Shown piece by piece: positions 6,890 through 13,781 of a DNA stretch of 20,426 bases (its first letter is position 1; each line of letters starts with the position of its first letter). Below the pieces are notes generated by a model that saw nothing but the letters and a program-made list of their open reading frames with translations, was not told the origin of the DNA and did not search any database. The position numbers and the translations under genes are program-made. Source of the DNA: Candidatus Shapirobacteria bacterium (lineage in GTDB: Bacteria; Patescibacteriota; Microgenomatia; UBA12405; JAHJSD01); the NCBI GenBank assembly GCA_027021145.1, contig JALUUX010000003.1:1-20426 (forward strand), in the 5' to 3' direction.

Positions 6890-8060
6890 AATTAACAACA
6901 GACATGATAACTTCCAAAGTTCTTTCAGTAGTTTCAAACCAATCAAATTTTTTCACTCGAATACTTCCTTTCTCTACTAACTGGTGTCGCAAAGCAGTAT
7001 CAGCAATTAATCTATCAAACAATTCCGCGTATTTCATGGGGTTATTCGGATCCGCATAACAAGCTGCATCACCACAAATTTCAGGAATAGCCGCCACTCT
7101 TGAAGCAATAACGGGAACCCCACAGGCCATCGCCTCTAATGGGGTTAGCCCAAATCCCTCATACAATGACGCTGTCGTAAAAAATTCTGCCCCATTATAA
7201 AACAAAACCAAATCATCTAGGGGTACAGAAGGGAGTACTTTTACTCTCCCGGATAACCCTCTTTTTTCTACTTCCTCTTTTACTAGATTATATCCTTTTC
7301 TATAACCACTAGCATCATTCGGACCTACCATTACAAAACCAACACCTATTTTCGGTAGATTACTTCTCCTGTAAGCTTCAATTAAACTAAGATGATTTTT
7401 ATGGGGCGCATAGCTACCAGTAGTCAATATATAACGAGTAGGCAACCCATACCTTCTTTTCACTTCTGAAATTTCTTCTTGATCTTTGTGTGGCTTAAAA
7501 ATTTCTCGATTTACACCACTATAAATGACCACTACCCGATCTGGATTAGCGCCAAGATATTTTATTATCTCTTCTTGGCTAAAATGTGAAGTGGTTATAA
7601 TTTTATCGGCAAATCTTGCGGCGTAAGTTCTGCTCCAATACAAAAGTCTTTTTCTAAGAGATTCAAGGTAACCAGCAAGATCCGGTCGTGACAAAGGCAA
7701 AACATCGTGTAAAGTCACCACATAATTAATCGGATTAACCAAGCGCGCGCGGTTATGAGGATGCCACAGCACATCTAATCCAACCGCCATACCTTGATAG
7801 ATAGGATTCACAATTTGTTCGCATATCAAAGTTTTTATTGGCCCACAGCTATCCGAGTATGGATGTTGTCTCAACTCTACATCGGGCAACCGAAAATTAC
7901 CATCAGGCCTTCTATCTGGATAATAAAACAAGACTAATTTAAACTTCTCCTCGAGACTTACCCTCTTAAAGCGTCTCAAAATTTCCCAGGTATAAACACT
8001 TATTCCTCTGTCTTGTTTAATAGTCTTACCAATATCTACGCCTATTCTTATTTCTTTCAC
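6879..8060 (-). CDS. Glycosyltransferase family 4 (GT-B fold)
   Basis: The 393-aa product is a retaining GT-B glycosyltransferase of the group 1/GT4 type. It moves a sugar from a nucleotide-activated donor to a surface glycan, lipid or protein at the cytoplasmic membrane face. The N-terminal acceptor half contains VVTLHDVLPL. The donor half has ILTTGSYAPHKNHLSLIEAY (residues 211-230), VKVLPSVPLDDLVLFY, and the diagnostic E-x7-E in EGFGLTPLE (301-309), followed by AMACGVPVIASRVAAIPEI. The start is GTG at 8060, with GGAG four bases upstream on the minus strand. It follows the GT2-like gene by 33 bases and overlaps the nucleotidyltransferase gene by 11, consistent with one operon. The sugar specificity cannot be read from sequence. 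Confidence 0.92.
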   Translation of the reverse strand: MKEIRIGVDIGKTIKQDRGISVYTWEILRRFKRVSLEEKFKLVLFYYPDRRPDGNFRLPDVELRQHPYSDSCGPIKTLICEQIVNPIYQGMAVGLDVLWHPHNRARLVNPINYVVTLHDVLPLSRPDLAGYLESLRKRLLYWSRTYAARFADKIITTSHFSQEEIIKYLGANPDRVVVIYSGVNREIFKPHKDQEEISEVKRRYGLPTRYILTTGSYAPHKNHLSLIEAYRRSNLPKIGVGFVMVGPNDASGYRKGYNLVKEEVEKRGLSGRVKVLPSVPLDDLVLFYNGAEFFTTASLYEGFGLTPLEAMACGVPVIASRVAAIPEICGDAACYADPNNPMKYAELFDRLIADTALRHQLVEKGSIRVKKFDWFETTERTLEVIMSVVNYGK

Positions 8061-8093
8061 ATCGCTCCAATATAAAACTAATAACTTAATCCC

Positions 8094-9269
8094 CTAGACT
8101 TCTACTCCTTCAGGTAAACCCAAATATCGACAAAGCATCCCTCGATAGTAATCATTACCCAGAAACGGCTTCAGATCAATCGGAACTCTGAAGCGACCAT
8201 TGGTTAACCCCCTTCCCTTCGTCACCGGTCCATATAACTCTTCAACTTTCAAATACTTACCCAATAATCCGGAAACAATCCTTTCTGCCTCCTCTAGAGA
8301 ATTTACCTGCAAATCTAAAATATCCACTTCGGTGTTCAAAGTAGAAATATCGGGACTGCGACCGGAAGCAATCTTTCCACATATTTCAGTAACCTTTTTC
8401 TCAAGAGCACACTTAATGAGAAAGTTAGAAATTACTCCTGATAATCCAGGATCTTTATTCCTTGCTCTGGCAGCAATTCTTGTTGCCGTCTCTCTATCAT
8501 AAATAATAGATCGCTCAACAAACTCTTTTAACCTACCCTCAGATGCAGCAGCTCTAAAATGTCTCAATCTCCCTATAAAGTGATCGGTGAGATCAACCCG
8601 AGCAAAGTGAAAAAATCCTGCCGAAGGAATAAGTTGCCTATCCCTGTCAAGCACTCTCATGTTCATAACACTATCTGAAGTAATTTGTTGGGAACCATAC
8701 ATCCTAAAGAGAAAATTGAGATCAACGAGTAATAAACTGCCTTTGAGCCTTCTCCTAGGTCTATGCGGAAAGGTGAACTCCCTCATCAATGGATGTTTGT
8801 CTGCCTCGAATATTCTCATAAAAGCTATTTCCTGAGGAGTCAGTCCGACTCCAGCTCTTATCATAATTTCCTCTGGATAGGCAGAATAATTCGCTCCAAT
8901 AATTGGGGCCTCTCCCCTTCGCCACATGTAATAAAGTGATCTCGGCAAACGAGAAATATCAGCATCTGTAAGAAATATCCGACCACATCCTTGCTCTTCA
9001 GCCACCTCTCCAATCGCTTTGGTCGCATTAACTATGCCGGGACGAGTTCGGATAAAACTAATGTCCGCGTTATATCTAGACCTATTGATTGTTCCACAAA
9101 GGTTATTAAAATTCTCATCAGAAAGTCCTTCTCCATTAACCCCAACTATGATCCCTGCATCTATTCCCAGAAAACTCAGGCAGTCATCTATATTCTCTAA
9201 ACAAAATTTGAGCGTTTCTGGTCTTTCCCTAATATGAAGAGGGACTCCAACAATGGTTCGTTCTGTCAT
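8094..9269 (-). CDS. Glycosyltransferase, GT-A fold (GT2-like)
   Basis: A 391-aa protein with a GT-A-type nucleotide-sugar-binding half. It opens with TIVGVPLHIRERPETLKFCL, has a second strand IIVGVNGEG (40-48), a helix after RPGIVNATKAIGEV (76-89), and the metal-binding DAD motif in IFLTDADIS (98-106). The middle part contains an Arg-rich segment, HRPRRRLKGSLLLVDL. The C-terminal ~150 residues are helical and unrecognised, and no transmembrane segment is evident. It is the first gene after a good promoter (9307-9335) and is followed by the GT4 gene, so the two probably build the same glycan. The ATG at 9269 lacks a Shine-Dalgarno sequence. The GT-A assignment rests on fold motifs; exact family and acceptor are unknown. 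Confidence 0.75.
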   Translation of the reverse strand: MTERTIVGVPLHIRERPETLKFCLENIDDCLSFLGIDAGIIVGVNGEGLSDENFNNLCGTINRSRYNADISFIRTRPGIVNATKAIGEVAEEQGCGRIFLTDADISRLPRSLYYMWRRGEAPIIGANYSAYPEEIMIRAGVGLTPQEIAFMRIFEADKHPLMREFTFPHRPRRRLKGSLLLVDLNFLFRMYGSQQITSDSVMNMRVLDRDRQLIPSAGFFHFARVDLTDHFIGRLRHFRAAASEGRLKEFVERSIIYDRETATRIAARARNKDPGLSGVISNFLIKCALEKKVTEICGKIASGRSPDISTLNTEVDILDLQVNSLEEAERIVSGLLGKYLKVEELYGPVTKGRGLTNGRFRVPIDLKPFLGNDYYRGMLCRYLGLPEGVEV

Positions 9270-9306
9270 TCATCACTATTACAAAACTATAAATCATGCC
9301 CTCGAT

Positions 9307-9335
9307 ATTATATCCTATAATGGAAAGTATGAGAA
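9307..9335 (-). promoter_or_regulatory. Candidate promoter of the GT2-GT4-nucleotidyltransferase operon
   Basis: On the minus strand TTCTCA (9335-9330) and a perfect TATAAT (9312-9307) are 17 bases apart. Transcription would begin near 9300 and leave a leader of about 31 bases before the ATG at 9269. It lies in the 151-base gap between the phosphatase stop codon and the GT2-like gene. The rest of that gap holds only short GC-rich inverted repeats near 9397-9420. Confidence 0.55.
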
Positions 9336-9420
9336 GGGGTTAAAAATCTCAGAAAAACAGCGATTCCAAAAGCTTTATTTTGTAGTTCGCAAAAACCGCG
9401 GGCCTCCAGGCTGTGACAGC

Positions 9421-10056
9421 TTATTTGGCCATCGCAAAATGAGTGACATCGTTCCAGGTAACCAAACTCCACCCCAATTTTTCTTCGAATTTTAAATGAG
9501 TTATGCCAGTATTCATTAACCTCGAGTGATAATAAAACTGCCAAAATATTCCGGGAGTCAACCTTTCTTGAAACAACATACTTAAGACAATCATGAAGAT
9601 AATTTTGACATGAGAAACACAAAGAATGTTTTGTGCCCAATGTTGCTTTAGCAGGCGTCTTTCTACATCTTTTGCTCTCGCTAAAAGCTCATTAAAACTC
9701 TCCTCATCCGAAAATTTCCAATCTGGTTTTAACTCGTTCTCCTTAATGACTCTTTTAATTTCTAGTGCTCTTGGATCACTATAATTTAACCCCTCTAACT
9801 CAGAAGGATTTTTTTTCTCTCTCAGCTCTTCCCAATACTCTACAGGAATATCTAATCTATCAGCGATGATTTCAGCTGTCTGCTTGGCGCGCAAATAAGG
9901 ACTCGAATAAATAATATCAATATTTGTCTCCTCCAATCTCTCAGCAATCAATTTTGCCTGTTTTTTTCCTTGCTCAGACAAAGGAATATTTTCTCCTTGA
10001 TGAATCTGTTTTTTATTTCCCTCCGATTCGCCGTGTCTAACAAGATACACATTCAT
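9421..10056 (-). CDS. Histidine phosphatase family protein (phosphoglycerate mutase-like)
   Basis: The 211-aa product belongs to the branch-1 histidine phosphatase superfamily. The phospho-acceptor motif LVRHGESEGN is at residues 5-14 (R7, H8, G9). LSEQGKKQA and YSSPYLRAKQTAE (50-62, with R56) follow, and the second catalytic His is H149 in LCVSHVKI. The usual SHG glycine is Val here. The substrate is unknown. In a glycosyltransferase cassette a sugar- or nucleotide-phosphate substrate is plausible, but the family is very broad. The ATG at 10056 is preceded by a weak AAGG. The C-terminal ~50 residues are aromatic-rich. It is the first gene of the cassette in the direction of transcription, and 151 bases separate it from the next one. 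Confidence 0.88.
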   Translation of the reverse strand: MNVYLVRHGESEGNKKQIHQGENIPLSEQGKKQAKLIAERLEETNIDIIYSSPYLRAKQTAEIIADRLDIPVEYWEELREKKNPSELEGLNYSDPRALEIKRVIKENELKPDWKFSDEESFNELLARAKDVERRLLKQHWAQNILCVSHVKIIFMIVLSMLFQERLTPGIFWQFYYHSRLMNTGITHLKFEEKLGWSLVTWNDVTHFAMAK

Positions 10057-10063
10057 GTTTGCC

Positions 10064-10085
10064 TTATAAGCTTATAATTAATTAT
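10064..10085. promoter_or_regulatory. AT-rich palindromes upstream of the phosphatase gene
   Basis: Two overlapping perfect palindromes, TTATAAGCTTATAA (10064-10077) and ATAATTAATTAT (10074-10085), lie just before the phosphatase ATG at 10056. They contain several -10-like hexamers, but no convincing -35 with standard spacing was found. They may be an operator, a promoter core, or simply AT-rich DNA. Confidence 0.25.
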
Positions 10086-10158
10086 GGGTAATAGGTTATT
10101 AAACAATACTTCACATTAATTTGCAACATGCCGAATCCCAAGTCAATCCAAACCAATC

Positions 10159-10233
10159 AAGCCTGATTAGCTACTCTTAAGATCAGCCGAGGTCATGCCA
10201 GTTTGAAGTTTTAGTTGGGTAATCAGTTGGAGG
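10159..10233 (-). repeat. 75-bp direct repeat, right copy (gene 3' end)
   Basis: This is the same sequence as 6067-6141 with one mismatch. It encodes the last 22 residues of the 185-aa protein and its TAA stop, and continues eight bases past the stop. It marks the right boundary of the suspected insertion. Past 10158 the two loci diverge, apart from a short CAA/CAA block. Confidence 0.97.
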
Positions 10234-10724
10234 ATAGTGTTAAGCTTTCGCCGGATTGCAGAAAAATCAATTTGCTCTTTTTGAGAAGTCCTAATTTCTT
10301 GAACCTCTTTCCAAACTTCCAATGATTCCTTGATGATTAAAATTAAGTCGCTAGAAAAAGGACCAGTGAAAAAACGATCATAGTCAATAGTGTCTAAGTT
10401 AACAATTTCATCTGGTATTAGTTGAAATATAAGATCAAGGGCAAGAGATAAAGCTGGAAAATTTTGCTTTTCGGCCAAAAGTGAAGCGGTATCCAGTATC
10501 GCCTGAAGATATCCTAACAAAAAGAGAAATTGATGACTCTCCGGCCTACAAATCACCTGACCATCACCCATTGTTATTTTATTCCCCCAAGCATTAAGGC
10601 TATCTTTATGGTAGCACAAAAAATCAAAACTTCTGGCTCCAAGCACTCTTTCGATTAACCAAAATCCCGGCCGATCGGCACAAAATTTGGTCCTTTCATT
10701 TCTATTGGTTATCAATCCCCTCAA
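10167..10724 (-). CDS. Conserved-position hypothetical helical protein, coupled to the SecA-like gene
   Basis: A 185-aa protein that I do not recognise. It appears soluble and largely helical from about residue 60 onward (FLFLLGYLQAILDTASLLAEK; then SSDLILIIKESLEVWKEVQEI and IRRKLNTILQLITQLKL), with a basic, Cys-containing N-terminal part. The likely start is TTG at 10724, overlapping the SecA-like stop as TTGA, so it is probably translated by reinitiation. The next in-frame ATG would remove about 50 residues. Tight coupling suggests a partner or chaperone of the SecA-like ATPase; this is inference. Its 3' end was duplicated at 6067-6141, and it seems to have been the original upstream neighbour of nusA. 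Confidence 0.75.
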   Translation of the reverse strand: MRGLITNRNERTKFCADRPGFWLIERVLGARSFDFLCYHKDSLNAWGNKITMGDGQVICRPESHQFLFLLGYLQAILDTASLLAEKQNFPALSLALDLIFQLIPDEIVNLDTIDYDRFFTGPFSSDLILIIKESLEVWKEVQEIRTSQKEQIDFSAIRRKLNTILQLITQLKLQTGMTSADLKSS

Positions 10725-13531
10725 CCCGACTCGAACTTAATCGGTAAAGAAGTAATAAGGAGCTCGACTGCTGACTTGGCTGTTGATTGGTATCTTGACT
10801 TCAACTCCTTAACAATCGCCTCTACTTGTTCTGGAGTAAGGCCGGGAATCCCAACTCTTCTCGGATCAGCTTCTGGACTCAATCGACCCCGAAACTGCCA
10901 CTCGCCCCGATCTCCTTGAGATTCAAAAACCAAGGCCCGCCAACTTTGTCGGCCCGGCCAAGCAAACCAGACTAGCGCCCACCCCTCTTGTTCCTCAACC
11001 TGAGGCACAAACCATTGCCTCAGCTTGCACCGATAAAACTCCCTTAAATTTCTCCTCATAGAGGCCACTGTTTCCCCCAAAGAAAAGCCGGCCGCCCCGT
11101 AAGCATGCATCTGTTCCATTAATTTTTCCCAAGGCAAAGGAGAATTAAAAGCTTGTCTAATCAATTCAAGAAAAAAGTCATCCTCAAGCAAGAGTGCCTC
11201 TGGGACCGCCTTCGGAAGCGCTCTCTCAAAATGAGCCAAAAATTCCCGGCGCACTTCTCGAAGTAGTTCTACTAAAAGACTCAATCTTTGCTGCGCTTCC
11301 CTCCTCTCTTTTCCTAGCCGACTCACCAATCGTTTCACTCTCTCGGGATTAATTCGTCTCACTCGAGCTGGACCCAGTCCCAACCGAGGATCATCTACAA
11401 GAGAAAAAGGGCCTTCCCGTCGATAACAAAGCCAATGAATTACTTCTGACCAATCAACCCGCTCATCTTTTCTCCGCCGCAGTCGAGCGGCTAATTGATA
11501 CAAATCACTCTCTGATCCAGGGAGACCAAGAATAACCAATCTTTCAGGATTAAGATCAACCGTTCGACCGGCCTTGCCAGCCACTATTAATACTAAATTC
11601 TCTCCCGACCTTCTCTTTTCTCGGGCCAAATCAAAACTTGCCTTTACTACTTCGGGTGGAGTTTTGCTGGTAACTACCACCACCTCTTCTTCCCCCAAAG
11701 ATTCGGACAACTGAGTCGCTTCCCAATCAGAAAAACAGGCGACTAAAACCACTCCTTTATTTTTAACTCGAGATTTAACCTCGCCCACTAAATCTTCCCA
11801 AGTTTCCAAAATTTCAGGCTCAGGCAGCCTCGGTTCTTGATAGCGCCAACGCTCAATAGCCACTACCCTAGCTCCAACCTGCCCCAAAGTTCCCGAAACT
11901 CCAACCACCGTCACCCCTTGTTTTCTCAATGAAGCCAAGAAAACGGGAAAAGTAGTCTGATCAATTACTTGACCCACAAGGTCAGGGTCAAAAGTCATTT
12001 CAGACCTCGCTTTACCGCTCCAAACCTGAAGCACCACTCGGACCCAAGGATCGGCAATCCTCATTCTTCCTTCCACCCAACCAGTTGGCCGCCGAGGCCG
12101 AAGAGGATTAGCCACATAATTAAATCCATCCTGCCATTGCCTAATAATTGCTAAAGTTGAAGGCAACAAACTAAAAGGCCAACCAACATCCTTGGCCCGA
12201 AAAGGTTCGCCGGTGGGGCCCGCCTCTTGGGCAAAAACTCGCTCCTCTTCAAGCCATTGGTCCCTAATTTGACGCCACTCATTAATAATTCTTTCCTTTA
12301 AAGTCGGCCAATGCTTAGAAAATAGATCGCCCTCAAACTCAATTTTCCCCAACAAACCTCTTGCCCACTGCTCAATCGGCTTTTTCCTGTCTTCAAGATA
12401 AGAATCAATCCCCTCTTCCCACTCTCTCTGAGCTTGCTGCCAAAGCTGCTCAACCTCATCTTCAGCCTCAGGCTTCAATAAATAAGCCCCACTAATCTTT
12501 CCTCGCCCCCAGTATTCCTGGGGTAATTGATCGATAAAGTCCACTACTTGATGAGCCAGAAGCCAAAGAGCCAGCTCGGCCGCTAACTGGTCCCCAGTTA
12601 TTTCGGGCGAAGAAATAATATAGGGCATTGGCTCTTCCATAAGCAAGTCAGCTTCCTCAAGTACCACCCTCGATAGCCTCCTTCTATCCAGAGGCAACTT
12701 AACCTGACCCCCAAAACCAAAAACCGCTTCACTGGGAGAAACCATAATTATCGCCGGATATGAGCTTAAACTTTTTTCGCTCCTTTTAGCCTGAATCGAT
12801 TTGCTTGATTTTTGGATTTGCGAGTTTACTTCTGACAGTTCTTTCGCATTTTCTGGCAACATTAAGTCAAGCAAAGCTCTTAATTGATGCAGCCGAGTTA
12901 AATCAGCTACTAATGACTCCTCCTCGTCTCTCGATCCCAAAGAAGTCCAATATTCAGGCCTTAATTGATGATTTTCTAAAGAAGGAACCTCCTCTCTTAG
13001 TCGCGTCAATAACTCTCTCACTAAAGCCGCATTGTGAAGAATCTGATCTGGAAAGGGAGTAATCAGCATTACTTGGCCCCCAGTAATTGAATACTCCAGC
13101 GCCATGGCTAAAGCTAAAATGACATCGCTTTTTCCCTCGCCCGTACCTATTTGAGCCCAACTCCGCTCTACCACTAAAACCAGGACCGCCTCAATCTGAC
13201 AGCGATGAATCTCAAATTCCCCTCCCCTAATTCTTCCCCAAACTTGCCTTGTTTCCTCCAAAAGATGGGCCGTCAGCCAAGCCAAATCCTCTTTCTTGAC
13301 TCTCATTGAATCGGTTTCTTCTGGTAGCTTAGACCAGCGCTCTTCTTGAAGAGATTGAAAAGAGGTGATTAAGTCTGCTAATCTTGGCCCTCTGCCATTT
13401 TGAAGCTCTTCCAACCGACTAATGACCAAATTAGCTAAGTCCCTCCGCTCTTCTGCCGAAAGCGCCTCACCCAAGATTAACTCTTCCTCTGTTTGGCGTT
13501 TTCTTTCGATCGCTTCAGCCACAATCATCAT
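10721..13531 (-). CDS. Divergent SecA-like ATPase with altered motor motifs
   Basis: The 936-aa product follows the SecA architecture from end to end but is strongly diverged. Walker A is IGTGEGKS (128-135; SecA has TGEGKT). FGFGG (271-275) matches SecA's FGFDYLRD region, and VVLEEADLLMEEPMPYIISS (289-308) matches SecA's DEVDSILIDEARTPLIISG, with DEVD changed to EEAD. TGWVEGRMRIAD (483-494) matches the TGR segment after the preprotein cross-linking domain. GVSGTLG (544-550) matches MTGTA, AGKAGRTVDL (651-660) matches AGRGTDI, and QLAARLRRRKD (679-689) matches QLRGRSGRQGD. Little of the C-terminal scaffold is recognisable and the zinc-binding tail is absent. It probably powers protein export or is a SecA derivative with a new role. 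A canonical SecA would be expected elsewhere in the genome. It overlaps the 185-aa gene by four bases. Confidence 0.82.
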   Translation of the reverse strand: MMIVAEAIERKRQTEEELILGEALSAEERRDLANLVISRLEELQNGRGPRLADLITSFQSLQEERWSKLPEETDSMRVKKEDLAWLTAHLLEETRQVWGRIRGGEFEIHRCQIEAVLVLVVERSWAQIGTGEGKSDVILALAMALEYSITGGQVMLITPFPDQILHNAALVRELLTRLREEVPSLENHQLRPEYWTSLGSRDEEESLVADLTRLHQLRALLDLMLPENAKELSEVNSQIQKSSKSIQAKRSEKSLSSYPAIIMVSPSEAVFGFGGQVKLPLDRRRLSRVVLEEADLLMEEPMPYIISSPEITGDQLAAELALWLLAHQVVDFIDQLPQEYWGRGKISGAYLLKPEAEDEVEQLWQQAQREWEEGIDSYLEDRKKPIEQWARGLLGKIEFEGDLFSKHWPTLKERIINEWRQIRDQWLEEERVFAQEAGPTGEPFRAKDVGWPFSLLPSTLAIIRQWQDGFNYVANPLRPRRPTGWVEGRMRIADPWVRVVLQVWSGKARSEMTFDPDLVGQVIDQTTFPVFLASLRKQGVTVVGVSGTLGQVGARVVAIERWRYQEPRLPEPEILETWEDLVGEVKSRVKNKGVVLVACFSDWEATQLSESLGEEEVVVVTSKTPPEVVKASFDLAREKRRSGENLVLIVAGKAGRTVDLNPERLVILGLPGSESDLYQLAARLRRRKDERVDWSEVIHWLCYRREGPFSLVDDPRLGLGPARVRRINPERVKRLVSRLGKERREAQQRLSLLVELLREVRREFLAHFERALPKAVPEALLLEDDFFLELIRQAFNSPLPWEKLMEQMHAYGAAGFSLGETVASMRRNLREFYRCKLRQWFVPQVEEQEGWALVWFAWPGRQSWRALVFESQGDRGEWQFRGRLSPEADPRRVGIPGLTPEQVEAIVKELKSRYQSTAKSAVELLITSLPIKFESG

Positions 13532-13541
13532 GGCAAAGCTA

Positions 13542-13568
13542 ATTCTACCATCTAAATTCCTAACTCAA
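13542..13568 (-). promoter_or_regulatory. Weak candidate promoter of the SecA-like gene
   Basis: On the minus strand TAGAAT (13547-13542) is five of six to the -10 consensus. TTGAGT (13568-13563) stands 15 bases before it, which is short for a sigma-70 spacer. The start would be near 13535, only about four bases from the ATG at 13531, similar to the nearly leaderless arrangement at nusA. The rest of the 250-base divergent gap (13532-13781) is AT-rich with further TATAAT hexamers at 13617 and 13629. Confidence 0.3.
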
Positions 13569-13733
13569 AAGTCCTTTTTCTTACTCTCTTAGTCTCTAGC
13601 CAGACCCAATAATTTTTATAATAAAACTTATAATGAAACTATTATTTTTCTTGAGGCCTCTCCTAATTTTCCTCGGCCTCCCAACCAACCCAAGTTACCC
13701 ATGAACCATAAAAACAATTTCCATCATTTCCTA

Positions 13734-13762
13734 TTGACAAGTTAATTAACTTATGTTATTCT
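13734..13762 (+). promoter_or_regulatory. Promoter of the 610-aa lipoprotein-like gene
   Basis: A perfect -35 TTGACA (13734-13739) and TATTCT (13757-13762) are 17 bases apart. Transcription would begin near 13769, leaving a leader of about 13 bases before the ATG at 13782 and no room for a normal Shine-Dalgarno arrangement. A 14-bp palindrome fills much of the spacer. Confidence 0.65.
13739..13752. promoter_or_regulatory. 14-bp perfect palindrome in the promoter spacer, possible operator
   Basis: AAGTTAATTAACTT reads identically on both strands. It starts at the last base of the -35 element and ends five bases before the -10. A dimeric regulator bound here would block RNA polymerase, so an operator role is plausible. 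AT-rich palindromes also arise by chance, and no second copy was noticed in the window. Confidence 0.35.
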
Positions 13763-13781
13763 AAGCTCAATAGAAACATTT

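Larger units (their letters stand above)
6067..10233. other. Candidate inserted 4-kb glycosyltransferase cassette bounded by direct repeats
   Basis: The segment lies between two 75-bp direct repeats, one being the functional 3' end of the neighbouring 185-codon gene. This is the geometry left when DNA integrates at a gene's 3' end and restores it, or when it arrives by duplication or recombination at short homology. Four genes lie inside in one direction: histidine phosphatase, GT2-like, GT4 and nucleotidyltransferase-fold. Sample 60-base lines inside have 21-25 G+C (7441-7500: 22; 8341-8400: 25; 9721-9780: 21). Sample lines outside have 30-37 (2101-2160: 37; 5281-5340: 35; 11461-11520: 30). 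The 185-codon gene itself is also fairly AT-rich in the line counted (25 of 60). No integrase or transposase gene is present, so the mechanism is open. Confidence 0.6.

Noticed and set aside
6879..6946. Longer nucleotidyltransferase start at TTG 6946
   Set aside because: It would overlap the glycosyltransferase by 68 bases and add a hydrophobic 19-residue stretch without family support. The ATG at 6889 gives a normal 11-base overlap.
9390..9420. Possible rho-independent terminator after the phosphatase gene
   Set aside because: On the minus strand there are only 4-bp stems (GCTG/CAGC and GCCT/AGGC) and a CCGCGG before TTTTT. The stems are too short and not directly joined to the T run.
9308..9640. 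Minus-strand 110-aa frame overlapping the phosphatase end and the GT2 promoter
   Set aside because: It overlaps most of the 3' end of a convincing histidine phosphatase and shows no recognisable domain or ribosome binding site.
13633..13704. A 23-codon hydrophobic peptide frame (starting MKLLFFLRPLL) in the divergent gap, just after TATAAT hexamers
   Set aside because: It has no ribosome binding site or -35 element. The TATAAT overlaps its ATG, and short hydrophobic frames are common in AT-rich DNA. Conservation in relatives would be needed.
13734..13762. tRNA, rRNA, riboswitch or CRISPR elements anywhere in the window
   Set aside because: No cloverleaf-like sequence, no conserved rRNA segments and no regularly spaced repeats were seen by eye. 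A covariance-model scan could still find a small RNA in the divergent gap.
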